NCBI GenBank assembly: GCA_030620935.1
Contig: JAUXIP010000143.1
Coordinates: 1-6,061 of the forward strand
DNA: 6,061 bases
Direction: 5' to 3'
Source of the DNA: Deltaproteobacteria bacterium
GTDB lineage: Bacteria; Desulfobacterota_B; Binatia; UBA9968
Part shown: positions 1 through 5,997 of the stretch, in pieces
How positions within the stretch are numbered: position 1 is the stretch's first letter
Layout: each line of letters opens with the position of its first letter
The notes under the pieces: generated by a model
What the model was told of the DNA's origin: nothing
Database searches by the model: none
The model's input: the letters and a program-made list of their open reading frames with translations, nothing else
Position numbers and translations under genes: made by a program

Positions 1-48
1 ACATCTGAGTCCTACGATTGGCCTAAATTTATTGATTTCTTTCATCCA

Positions 49-76
49 TTGTCAAGCGCGACGGATCTGCTATTCT
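49..76 (+). promoter_or_regulatory. Candidate sigma70-type promoter for the propeller/MBL operon
   Basis: A -35 box TTGTCA (49-54, 5/6 to consensus) is followed after 16 bp by TATTCT (71-76, 4/6). The -10 is preceded by TGC (68-70), an extended -10. Transcription would begin near 83, giving a leader of about 97 nt before the ATG at 180. A second -10-like hexamer, TATACT, lies at 119-124 but has no matching -35. The call rests on sequence match only. Confidence 0.5.
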
Positions 77-179
77 TGCCCTGAAAATTTGCCTTTCCGT
101 TTGGGTTTGGAAGGATCTTATACTAAAGTAATTATCCGTCCCGACCTCCTCATAAACAGAACGAAGGGAGCTTTTAAAA

Positions 180-1295
180 ATGTCAGTGACTATAAATGCC
201 TGGAGAAATAATCGCATAGGCTTTTTGCTTTTGGGAGGGTTAGCATTAGGGTTTTTACTCGTTCTGCAGGGAATCGTTTGGGCCGGATTTGATATTAACG
301 GGATCAAGCTCCCGCCGGGATTTACTATAACAACTTATGTTAGCGGCACCGGTTTCGACCCTGATCGGCGTGCGAATGCCCGCGGTATTCCGGCCATCGT
401 AACCGTGACCTTTGATCAGCAGGGAAATCTTTACTTTGCTCGCACTGCAAATCGACTCCGGGAAATCTACGGCAGCGATGAAGCGTCGATCTATCGAATC
501 CCGCTCGGAGGGAAAACCCTTACCCCCAAGACCGAAGCCGATTTTCTTTTCGGCCCTCCACTACCTGACCCCGACGAGGCGGGCGTCAACTCAAAGGGTG
601 AAGTCTTTGTCAGCACGAGCGACCGAGCCAAAGGTTTCGGGAGCGTTTATAGAATCACTCCATCAGGAAAGGCCGATTTATTCGCGGGCGGCGCACCGGC
701 TCCTGGGAAACCTCCTTTGCTGAAAGACCCCGAGGGGGTCGTCTTCGATAAGAGAGGAAATGTCTATGTGATCGATGATGATCTGGGCGTGATCGTCAAG
801 CTCGATCCGCAAGGGAAAGTTCTTAACCCTCGGTTTCTTTCAAATATCGGTCGCGGTCGAACGTTGACATTCGATCCTCGCGGTTATGTCTGGATCGGAA
901 GCGACGGACCGCACTACACCCCTCACGCAGACGGCTCAGGGATCATTTACCGCGCCTCCTTGCCGGAATGGAAGCTTCAGACGGTTCACTCCGGGCCCCT
1001 TCCTTCAGGCATGAGTCTCAGTCCAGGCGGCAACCTTTTTGTGGCTCAGAGGCGGTCCGGCAAGATCTTTGCCCTTACGTCGGAAGGCCGGCGAGTGGAA
1101 TTTGCTTCCTTCAGTACCGGAGCAGCCGTGCGGACTCTTGCATTTCCGCCGGTAACGGAGGAAACGCGAAAAGCCGGCATCGCCGGAAGCCTTTTTGTCA
1201 TGGTCTTTCCTATGCTCGACTATCCGGTGCGAGAGATCATTCGTATTTCAGGCCCGTTTGACGCCTACGTTAAAGAGGCTGCCAGAAACAGATGA
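180..1295 (+). CDS. Exported SMP-30/NHL-like beta-propeller protein
   Basis: A 371-residue protein of unknown substrate. Residues 1-12 are polar with Arg9 and Arg12, residues 13-34 are a hydrophobic helix, and VWA-35 is a plausible signal peptidase site, so it is probably periplasmic or anchored in the inner membrane by that helix. The rest contains repeated propeller-blade strands of the type 'fD..GN.yv', seen around residues 79-87 (FDQQGNLYF), 138-144 (SKGEVFV), 188-197 (FDKRGNVYVI), 231-239 (FDPRGYVWI) and 282-288 (PGGNLFV). This pattern is typical of NHL, SMP-30/gluconolactonase and virginiamycin B lyase-like propellers. No blade gives a secure enzyme assignment, so hydrolase versus lyase versus non-enzymatic binding stays open. 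The start is supported by AGGGAG at 165-170, 9 nt upstream. The stop overlaps the next gene's start (ATGA, 1292-1295), so the two are one operon. Confidence 0.85.
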   Translation: MSVTINAWRNNRIGFLLLGGLALGFLLVLQGIVWAGFDINGIKLPPGFTITTYVSGTGFDPDRRANARGIPAIVTVTFDQQGNLYFARTANRLREIYGSDEASIYRIPLGGKTLTPKTEADFLFGPPLPDPDEAGVNSKGEVFVSTSDRAKGFGSVYRITPSGKADLFAGGAPAPGKPPLLKDPEGVVFDKRGNVYVIDDDLGVIVKLDPQGKVLNPRFLSNIGRGRTLTFDPRGYVWIGSDGPHYTPHADGSGIIYRASLPEWKLQTVHSGPLPSGMSLSPGGNLFVAQRRSGKIFALTSEGRRVEFASFSTGAAVRTLAFPPVTEETRKAGIAGSLFVMVFPMLDYPVREIIRISGPFDAYVKEAARNR

Positions 1296-2119
1296 AAATC
1301 CTAGGCCAAGCCTCAGCGATCCGACAAAGTCTATCGGCTGCTATTCTTTTTATTCTTTGCCTCCCGCAAGCCGCGTCGGCTTTTTGCCATACTACAGAAA
1401 TCGTTAGGGAAGGCTCTTTTCGAATTATTCCTGCAGCCGTCAGTTCCAAGAGTATCACTATCGAGTGGCTCGGCCACTCGGCCTTTCTCCTAACATCATC
1501 TCGAGGAACAAAGGTCCTCATGGACCCCCACGGACGGCTTTACCCACCGCCTCCTGTCTTTCCCCATGTGGTTACCACCAGCCATTTGCACGGCAATCAC
1601 AGCTTTATTTGGATGGCGCAAGGCAATCCGATTGTCCTCCACGGTCTGAAGATCGACAACGGAGACTGGAACCGAATCCATAGGGTCATTCGTGACGTCT
1701 CCATCTATACTGTCCCAGCCTACCACGACAGCCAGACAGGCATGGCCAGAGGTAAAAATGCCATCTTTGTTGTTTCTATGGACCAGATCTGTGTGGCCCA
1801 CCTGGGAGACCTAGGGCACTTGCTGAACGAGACACAGACCAAGATGATGGGGAAAATCGACGTCCTTTTCGTTCCCCTAGGACAGGGGGGTTACCGCATT
1901 GGCTCCGACGACGCCGCAAAGATCGTTGACCAAGTTAAACCCAAGTCCGTGATACCATACCATTACGACTGGGAGGGGTACGCAGATGAATTCGCCGGCC
2001 ATTTTCCGCGGGTCCGAAAGCTAAGCGGCAACTCGGTTAAACTCTCAAAAAATTCTTTTAGCTCTGAGCTCGAGATCCTCGTGCTCAAGGATACGTTGGG
2101 AGGTGGCCAGGAGCCATAA
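1292..2119 (+). CDS. Exported metallo-beta-lactamase-fold protein (UlaG/Lactamase_B_3-like) with Asn in the metal motif
   Basis: A 275-residue protein. Residues 1-30 form a signal peptide (Arg11, hydrophobic core 14-24, ASA-30 before FCH), so the mature protein should be extracytoplasmic. The fold is recognised from the first strand, IEWLGHSAFLL (57-67), then LMDPHG (76-81), the metal motif SHLHGNH (97-103), PAYHD (142-146), HLGDLGH (170-176) and IPYHYDWEG (221-229). These correspond to the usual metal ligands His98, His100, His103, His145, Asp173 and His224. The Asp normally present in HxHxDH is Asn102 (codon AAT at 1595-1597, one base from GAT). Relatives include UlaG-type lactonases and many uncharacterised hydrolases; the substrate here is unknown. 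Its ATG overlaps the upstream stop and the ribosome-binding site is weak (AGAGG at 1274-1278, 13 nt away), suggesting translational coupling. Confidence 0.85.
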   Translation: MKILGQASAIRQSLSAAILFILCLPQAASAFCHTTEIVREGSFRIIPAAVSSKSITIEWLGHSAFLLTSSRGTKVLMDPHGRLYPPPPVFPHVVTTSHLHGNHSFIWMAQGNPIVLHGLKIDNGDWNRIHRVIRDVSIYTVPAYHDSQTGMARGKNAIFVVSMDQICVAHLGDLGHLLNETQTKMMGKIDVLFVPLGQGGYRIGSDDAAKIVDQVKPKSVIPYHYDWEGYADEFAGHFPRVRKLSGNSVKLSKNSFSSELEILVLKDTLGGGQEP

Positions 2120-2146
2120 CCATCTTGCTAAGAAAACCCGCCACCT
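2101..2146. repeat. Inverted repeat spanning the convergent gene ends
   Basis: AGGTGGC (2101-2107) and GCCACCT (2140-2146) are perfect 7-bp complements with a 32-nt loop. The left arm lies in the last codons of the metallo-hydrolase gene and the right arm lies in the gap before the macB stop. Because the genes converge here it could act as a shared transcription end, but neither strand shows a strong U-tract directly after a compact stem. Confidence 0.2.
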
Positions 2147-2176
2147 TTCGGCCCAAACTATCTTTAATGAGATTTT

Positions 2177-4153
2177 TTACTCGTAGCGCAGCGCCTCGAT
2201 GGGATTGAGCTTGGCAGCCTGCGCGGCTGGATGAAAACCAAAAAAGACACCGATAGCTGCAGAGACCCCACACGCGAGAAGAATCGAGCCAACCGAAATC
2301 AAGGTCTCCCACCCGCCGAAATAAGAAAAACCGTAGGAGGCAATGATCCCCACGACAATACCCACGACCCCTCCCAGTAGACTCAAGACCAGCGCCTCGG
2401 TCAGAAACTGCCGGCGGATATCACGCCGCCTCGCTCCGACTGCCATACGGATCCCAATCTCACGCGTGCGCTCTTTGACCGAAACCAGCATGATATTCAT
2501 GATCCCGATCCCGCCGACAATCAAGGCTACTGAGGCGATGCCTGTCAGGAGATAGGAAAGCGTGTCGGTCGCCTCATTGGCTGCCTCGATCACTGCCGTC
2601 CGGTTCCGGATTCTAAAGTCATCCGGTTTTGCCCCTGCAATCTTATGGCGTTTACGCAATAGCTCTGCAATATCTTGCGATGCTTGATAGGTAGCCTCTT
2701 GACTCACAGCGCTGATCTCGATTCTTGGGACATGCTTAATACCCAGGAGCTTTCTCTGCGCGATCTTTAGGGGAATCATTATGAGGTCATCTAGGTCAGT
2801 GCCGCTTGAGGATGCACCCCGCTCCCGGAGCACACCGATGACTTCAAAGGGGATGTGTTTGATTCGGACGGTCTGTCCGACAGGATATTCCTCGCCGAAG
2901 AGCTCCTGGGCCACGGTCTTCCCGAGCAGGCAGACCTTTTTGTTCAGAGCCATATCCTCTTCGGTGAAGTTCGAACCCATTTCTACACCCCAATTGCGGA
3001 CCGCGAGGTAATCGGGTGTCGTGCCGGTATAAACAGTAAACCAATTCTTGTTGCCGTAGATAACCTGCCCTGATCCTCGTACCCTGGGTGCTACCAACCT
3101 CACTGCAGGGACCTCTGCCGCTATGGCCTTGGCGTCGGCAATCGTCAGCGTGGTAATGCTCTCCGATCCGGCTCGTCTCCCACTACGGATGTAACTGCCT
3201 GCCCGAACCGTCAAACGGTTGCTCCCAAGCCTCTCCATCTGTTTGGCAATCTTGACCTTGGTCCCCTGACCTATCGCCACCATTGCAATCACCGCACCTA
3301 CACCGATGATAACCCCCAGCATGGTCAGAGCCGAGCGCATCTTATTGACGCGCAATGCATTCAACGCTATCCATACATTCGCCAAAATGTCTGAGCTCAA
3401 ACTCCTCTGCTCGGAGGGTGAGGAACGATCAACTTCACCGTCTGAAGGAGAAGGGCTCTCCGCCCTCTTCTCCTTTCCTTGGACCAAGCCGTCTCTAAAG
3501 TGAATGATGCGGTGACTATGGGAGGCTACTTCGGAATCGTGGGTTACCAGAACCACGGTAATCCCCTTCTCCCGGTTGAGCTTCTCGAATAGCTTGATGA
3601 TCTCTATACCCGTCTGGGTATCCAGGTTCCCTGTGGGCTCATCGGCCAAAATAAGCTGCGGACTATTGAGCAACGCCCTGGCTATTGCTACTCTCTGCTG
3701 TTGCCCACCGGAGAGTTGAGTCGGCTGGTGGTCTTCTCTGTCACCCAGCCCTATCATCTCCAACAGTTCTCTCGCTTTGTCTTGACGCACCTGAGGCGAG
3801 GCCCCGTTGTAGAGCATGGGAAGCTCTACGTTCTCCAGGGCACTGGTACGAGCCAAAAGGTTATAGTTCTGAAAGACGAATCCAATCTCGTGATTGCGCA
3901 AAAAGGCCATTTCGTCCTGTGAGAGATGGCCTACTTCTTTGCCCAACAGTCGAACGTGACCCGAGGTGGGCTGGTCCAAGCCACCCAAAATGTTCATCAA
4001 GGTCGATTTGCCGGATCCCGAGGGCCCCATCAGCGCTACGATCTCTCCGGAAAAGATCTTCAGCGAGACTCCTTTTAAGGCTTGGACCTTTTGCTCGCCT
4101 AGATCATAGACCTTGCCTACGTCATCGACCTCGATGATAGGACTTTGACTCAT
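2177..4153 (-). CDS. macB: MacB-type exporter: fused ABC ATPase and FtsX-like permease
   Basis: A 658-residue protein, close to E. coli MacB in length. The ATPase domain comes first: Walker A GPSGSGKST (43-51), Q-loop Gln95, signature LSGGQQQR (147-154), Walker B LILADE (167-172), D-loop around NLD (176-178) and switch His205. All catalytic residues are present. A low-complexity Ser/Pro linker follows (about 226-252), then TM1 (276-297), a large periplasmic MacB core domain (about 300-525), TM2 (533-558), the cytoplasmic REIGIRMAVGAR coupling motif (564-575), TM3 (about 587-610) and TM4 (about 620-642), ending in NPIEALRYE. Family members use ATP hydrolysis to drive a MacA/TolC conduit that exports macrolides, peptides, siderophores or toxins from the periplasm; the substrate here cannot be read. 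The ATG overlaps the GIY-YIG stop (ATGA, 4150-4153), so translation is probably coupled. There is no TolC gene in the window. Confidence 0.93.
   Translation of the reverse strand: MSQSPIIEVDDVGKVYDLGEQKVQALKGVSLKIFSGEIVALMGPSGSGKSTLMNILGGLDQPTSGHVRLLGKEVGHLSQDEMAFLRNHEIGFVFQNYNLLARTSALENVELPMLYNGASPQVRQDKARELLEMIGLGDREDHQPTQLSGGQQQRVAIARALLNSPQLILADEPTGNLDTQTGIEIIKLFEKLNREKGITVVLVTHDSEVASHSHRIIHFRDGLVQGKEKRAESPSPSDGEVDRSSPSEQRSLSSDILANVWIALNALRVNKMRSALTMLGVIIGVGAVIAMVAIGQGTKVKIAKQMERLGSNRLTVRAGSYIRSGRRAGSESITTLTIADAKAIAAEVPAVRLVAPRVRGSGQVIYGNKNWFTVYTGTTPDYLAVRNWGVEMGSNFTEEDMALNKKVCLLGKTVAQELFGEEYPVGQTVRIKHIPFEVIGVLRERGASSSGTDLDDLIMIPLKIAQRKLLGIKHVPRIEISAVSQEATYQASQDIAELLRKRHKIAGAKPDDFRIRNRTAVIEAANEATDTLSYLLTGIASVALIVGGIGIMNIMLVSVKERTREIGIRMAVGARRRDIRRQFLTEALVLSLLGGVVGIVVGIIASYGFSYFGGWETLISVGSILLACGVSAAIGVFFGFHPAAQAAKLNPIEALRYE
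3447..3473. repeat. Imperfect hairpin sequence inside the macB inter-domain linker
   Basis: GGAGAAGGGC (3447-3456) and GCCCTCTTCTCC (3462-3473) are complementary around a 5-nt loop with a 2-nt bulge, about ten base pairs, and two further A-T pairs extend it outward. It encodes part of the Ser/Pro/Glu-rich linker of MacB (about residues 228-236). Dispersed palindromic repeats often read through as SPSPSEGE-like peptides when they land in a gene. That origin is an inference here. Confidence 0.4.
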
Positions 4154-4416
4154 CCCCTAACCCCGATGCGAAAAAAAGATGCAAGCCGTTGCCTTAAGTA
4201 CAGTTTGCCGTTCCCACTCTTTAAGTATCGCTCACGTCGCCTGGCATCAGCTTCGCTTATACAAGCCTCATAAAAAATAAGCCTAACGGGAAGTTTATAA
4301 TGAGTCGATCTGACTTGCCCCTTGAGGTGACTTCTCAAACGAGCCTTCAGATCGCCTGTCACCCCTGTGTACCAGTGACCGTCCTTACCGCTCTCTAAGA
4401 CGTACGTATAATGCAC
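4150..4416 (-). CDS. Small GIY-YIG nuclease-domain protein (COG2827/UPF0213-like)
   Basis: With GTG at 4416 as start the protein is 88 residues, the usual size for stand-alone GIY-YIG (URI-type) domains. The GIY motif is degenerate (Y3-T4-Y5) and the YIG motif is Y16-T17-G18. These are followed by LKARLRSHLKG with Arg26 and His30, LIFYEA (46-51) and the helix ADARRRERYLKSG (56-68), whose Glu62 is the likely metal-binding acid. All core residues of the fold therefore look intact. Members are predicted nicking nucleases and are sometimes misnamed UvrC-like. A longer frame starts at GTG 4485 (111 residues), but its extra N-terminus overlaps macA by 46 bp and is not family-like. Neither start has a clear ribosome-binding site. 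The gene lies between macA and macB on their strand, its stop overlaps the macB ATG, and it is enclosed by inverted repeats. A role in the pump is unlikely; it is more probably a passenger. Confidence 0.8.
   Translation of the reverse strand: MHYTYVLESGKDGHWYTGVTGDLKARLRSHLKGQVRSTHYKLPVRLIFYEACISEADARRRERYLKSGNGKLYLRQRLASFFRIGVRG
4158..4173 (+). repeat. Left inverted repeat of the GIY-YIG unit
   Basis: TAACCCCGATGCGAAA matches the reverse complement of 4427-4442 (TAGCCCCGATCCGAAA) at 14 of 16 positions. It lies inside the last codons of the GIY-YIG gene and ends 4 bp upstream of the macB ATG. Confidence 0.65.
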
Positions 4417-4426
4417 GGCGTTAAAC

Positions 4427-4442
4427 TTTCGGATCGGGGCTA
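4427..4442 (-). repeat. Right inverted repeat of the GIY-YIG unit
   Basis: Read on the minus strand this is TAGCCCCGATCCGAAA, pairing with 4158-4173 at 14 of 16 positions. Its first three bases (4442-4440) are the stop codon of macA, and it lies 10 nt upstream of the GTG start at 4416. Confidence 0.65.
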
Positions 4443-5834
4443 AAAACCCCCAAGTACCTGCGCTCTCACGCGGCGTGCCCTCCACCCCCCACCGGAAGCC
4501 CCTTGTGTCTTTACCGCCTCAGCCTTAATCCCCACGATCAACTGATCCTCTTGCGTCAATCCGTCTTTAATCTCCATGTTCTCGGCATCGGTGGCTCCAA
4601 ACCTGATGCGCACTCTCTCTGGTTTCCCGTTCCGGTAAACCCAAACCCTTCCCTTGCCCTCGAGAAATCGCCTATGTGCCCTCTCCGCCCTCTCCGCACG
4701 ACTTCTCCTAGGCCTTTTTTTCCTTATCCGACCCTCATCAACCTCGGGATAAACCCTGCGAATATCGCTCCAACGAACCTTCAATGCCCTAAGTGAGGCG
4801 ATCAGAACGTCGTCTTTTTTAGCCAAGATGATCGTTACGTTTGCCGTCATTCCGGGCTTTAAGGCCAACTCCTTGTTGTCGACATGGATTTCGGTGTCGT
4901 AAGTCACTACGTTGTTATCTATTTGGGGAGAAGGGTAAATCTTGACTACTTTGCCTGTAAAGGTACGCGCCGGAAAGGAATCTACTTGGAACTCTACCTC
5001 CTGCCCTAGTTGCACCTTCCCTATATCCGCCTCGTCCACCCAGGCGTCGACTTTCATTTCCGTGAGATCCGCTATGGTCACCAGCGGAGGTGATTGAAGA
5101 CTCGCCGCTACGGTCTGACCCGCCTCTACGTTTTTTAGAATGACGATGCCGGAGACCGGCGCCCGGATAATACTACGATTGAGTTCGATTTGGGCCAGCT
5201 CCAATTCCGCCCGGGCCCTTTTAACTTGAGCTTTCGCTACTTGGATAAAAGCCTCTTTAACTTTGGTTTCATCGACCCGAGCGGAGGTTTCTTTGAAACG
5301 GGCATTGGCTACCTCCCACTCAGCCCTTGCGGTATCATATTCGTCTCTGGAGATCAGTTGACGATTATAAAGCTCGGCAGCCCTCTTATACTTCTTCTCA
5401 AGGTTCTTATAGGAGGCCTTGGTCTGATCAATGCTCGCCTCAATCTGATCCCGCTGCATCTTGACTCCGGCCTTCTCTTTGGCCAAGTTGGCTTGGGCAT
5501 CTTCAAGTTTGGCCCGGGCCTGAAGCACGGCAGCACGAAAGAGATCCTGGTCCAGCCGGGCAATGACTTGCCCCTTCTTGACCTCTGAATTGACATCTAC
5601 CAACAACTCTTTAATGGTCCCGGAAACCTGAGTGCTCACAGTCACCGATAAAACAGGATTGACCATCCCGGTGGTGGTAATACGGGAAAAAATATCCCCT
5701 TTCCTCACCTCGGCGAGCTGAAAGGGTATGATATCGTTGTCCTGCTTGACGGCAAAAATCTGAGGCCGTGCCCAGAAAAAACCCCCTAAAAGGACTAAGG
5801 CTCCAGCTAAATAGAGATATCGCTTCAGTTTCAT
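4440..5834 (-). CDS. macA: MacA/HlyD-type periplasmic adaptor of the MacAB exporter
   Basis: A 464-residue membrane-fusion protein, longer than E. coli MacA (about 370). An N-terminal anchor (basic MKLKR, hydrophobic 7-20) leads to a periplasmic body. The lipoyl half-motif VSGTIKELLVDVNSEVKKGQVI (70-91) is followed by a long Gln/Glu/Lys/Ala-rich coiled-coil hairpin (about 97-219), the second lipoyl half RAPVSGIVILKNVEAGQTV (224-242), a beta-barrel region (about 258-340) and a membrane-proximal domain (about 393-435). The adaptor would link MacB to an outer-membrane TolC-type channel. Two oddities are a strongly basic insert at about 369-389 (rich in Arg and Lys) before the membrane-proximal domain, and a basic C-terminal tail (WRARRVRAQVLGGF) that stops exactly at the inverted repeat of the downstream unit. 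The start is supported by GAGGTG (5845-5840), 5 nt before the ATG. It is the first gene of the leftward operon. Confidence 0.9.
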   Translation of the reverse strand: MKLKRYLYLAGALVLLGGFFWARPQIFAVKQDNDIIPFQLAEVRKGDIFSRITTTGMVNPVLSVTVSTQVSGTIKELLVDVNSEVKKGQVIARLDQDLFRAAVLQARAKLEDAQANLAKEKAGVKMQRDQIEASIDQTKASYKNLEKKYKRAAELYNRQLISRDEYDTARAEWEVANARFKETSARVDETKVKEAFIQVAKAQVKRARAELELAQIELNRSIIRAPVSGIVILKNVEAGQTVAASLQSPPLVTIADLTEMKVDAWVDEADIGKVQLGQEVEFQVDSFPARTFTGKVVKIYPSPQIDNNVVTYDTEIHVDNKELALKPGMTANVTIILAKKDDVLIASLRALKVRWSDIRRVYPEVDEGRIRKKRPRRSRAERAERAHRRFLEGKGRVWVYRNGKPERVRIRFGATDAENMEIKDGLTQEDQLIVGIKAEAVKTQGASGGGWRARRVRAQVLGGF

Positions 5835-5887
5835 AGGAACACCTCGTGCACCGCTTAAAACCGTACATATTTTCTCACGGAAGGTCG

Positions 5888-5906
5888 GCGGGTTGCAATG
5901 ACCCGC
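5888..5906. promoter_or_regulatory. Palindrome upstream of macA, candidate operator
   Basis: GCGGGT (5888-5893) and ACCCGC (5901-5906) are perfect 6-bp arms around a 7-nt centre. It lies 53 bp upstream of the macA ATG and 17 bp from the -35 of the divergent promoter, a position suited to a shared repressor or activator site. In RNA it could also form a hairpin in the macA leader. It is not a plausible terminator for any gene here. Confidence 0.35.
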
Positions 5907-5923
5907 ATTCCCCCATTTTTTCC

Positions 5924-5953
5924 TTGACGTTGATCTCTTTTCAGGCCTATTTT
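5924..5953 (+). promoter_or_regulatory. Candidate promoter for the rightward gene beginning at 6055
   Basis: TTGACG (5924-5929, 5/6 to the -35 consensus) is followed after 18 bp by TATTTT (5948-5953, 4/6 including the conserved T1, A2 and T6). Transcription would start near 5960, leaving a leader of about 95 nt. It points away from macA, consistent with a divergent intergenic region. Confidence 0.45.
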
Positions 5954-5961
5954 AGAGGCCT
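5943..5961. promoter_or_regulatory. AGGCCT inverted repeat over the -10 region, candidate operator
   Basis: AGGCCT occurs at 5943-5948 and 5956-5961, separated by 7 bp. Each copy is itself palindromic, so the pair is both a direct and an inverted repeat. It covers the -10 element of the rightward promoter (5948-5953), where a bound protein would block transcription. Its function is inferred from position only. Confidence 0.3.
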
Positions 5962-5997
5962 TCGTCCAAATATGGAGATATAAGAGGATTCCAGCAA

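Larger units (their letters stand above)
4158..4442 (-). mobile_element. Candidate 285-bp GIY-YIG insertion unit bounded by inverted repeats
   Basis: The unit runs from one 16-bp inverted repeat to the other and holds almost the whole GIY-YIG gene. The first three bases of its right end, read on the minus strand, are the TAG stop of macA. On the left, the GIY-YIG frame runs through the repeat and ends at the TGA that overlaps the macB ATG. macAB operons normally have no nuclease gene between the two pump genes. No target-site duplication is visible and there is no transposase, so mobility is an inference. The alternative is a structural RNA stem or chance complementarity. Confidence 0.35.

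Noticed and set aside
113..137. Imperfect palindrome with TACT-AA-AGTA at its centre, plus a TATACT hexamer at 119-124
   Set aside because: AT-rich short arms with mismatched centres can arise by chance, and there is no suitable -35 for the hexamer. The promoter at 49-76 is better.
29..307. Open frame of 92 codons on the minus strand across the leader and start of the propeller gene
   Set aside because: Low-complexity, unfamiliar composition. It overlaps the better supported promoter, ribosome-binding site and signal peptide on the other strand.
3685..4137. Open frame of 150 codons on the plus strand opposite the MacB ATPase domain
   Set aside because: It lies wholly antisense to the conserved ATPase motifs; a Cys/Arg/Pro-rich translation is typical of a shadow frame.
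4436..4450. Small GGGG/CCCC hairpin around the macA stop codon
   Set aside because: Only four base pairs and no U-tract follows on the transcribed strand; too weak for a terminator.
4143..4457. Target-site duplication flanking the GIY-YIG unit
   Set aside because: The bases just outside the repeats share only C-rich runs, not a convincing direct repeat.
4417..4485. N-terminal extension of the GIY-YIG gene from GTG 4485
   Set aside because: It overlaps the macA C-terminal codons and crosses the inverted repeat. The family domain starts right after the GTG at 4416. It remains possible because neither start has a clear ribosome-binding site.
5190..5588. Open frame of 132 codons on the plus strand opposite the MacA coiled coil
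   Set aside because: Its Leu/Gly-rich translation is the antisense of a Lys/Glu/Ala coiled coil; it has no ribosome-binding site and no family resemblance.
5835..5990. Promoter for macA on the minus strand
   Set aside because: Candidate -10 hexamers (TATGTA near 5868, TAAAAT near 5954) lack a -35 at proper spacing, so no specific site is called, although a promoter must exist in or beyond this region.
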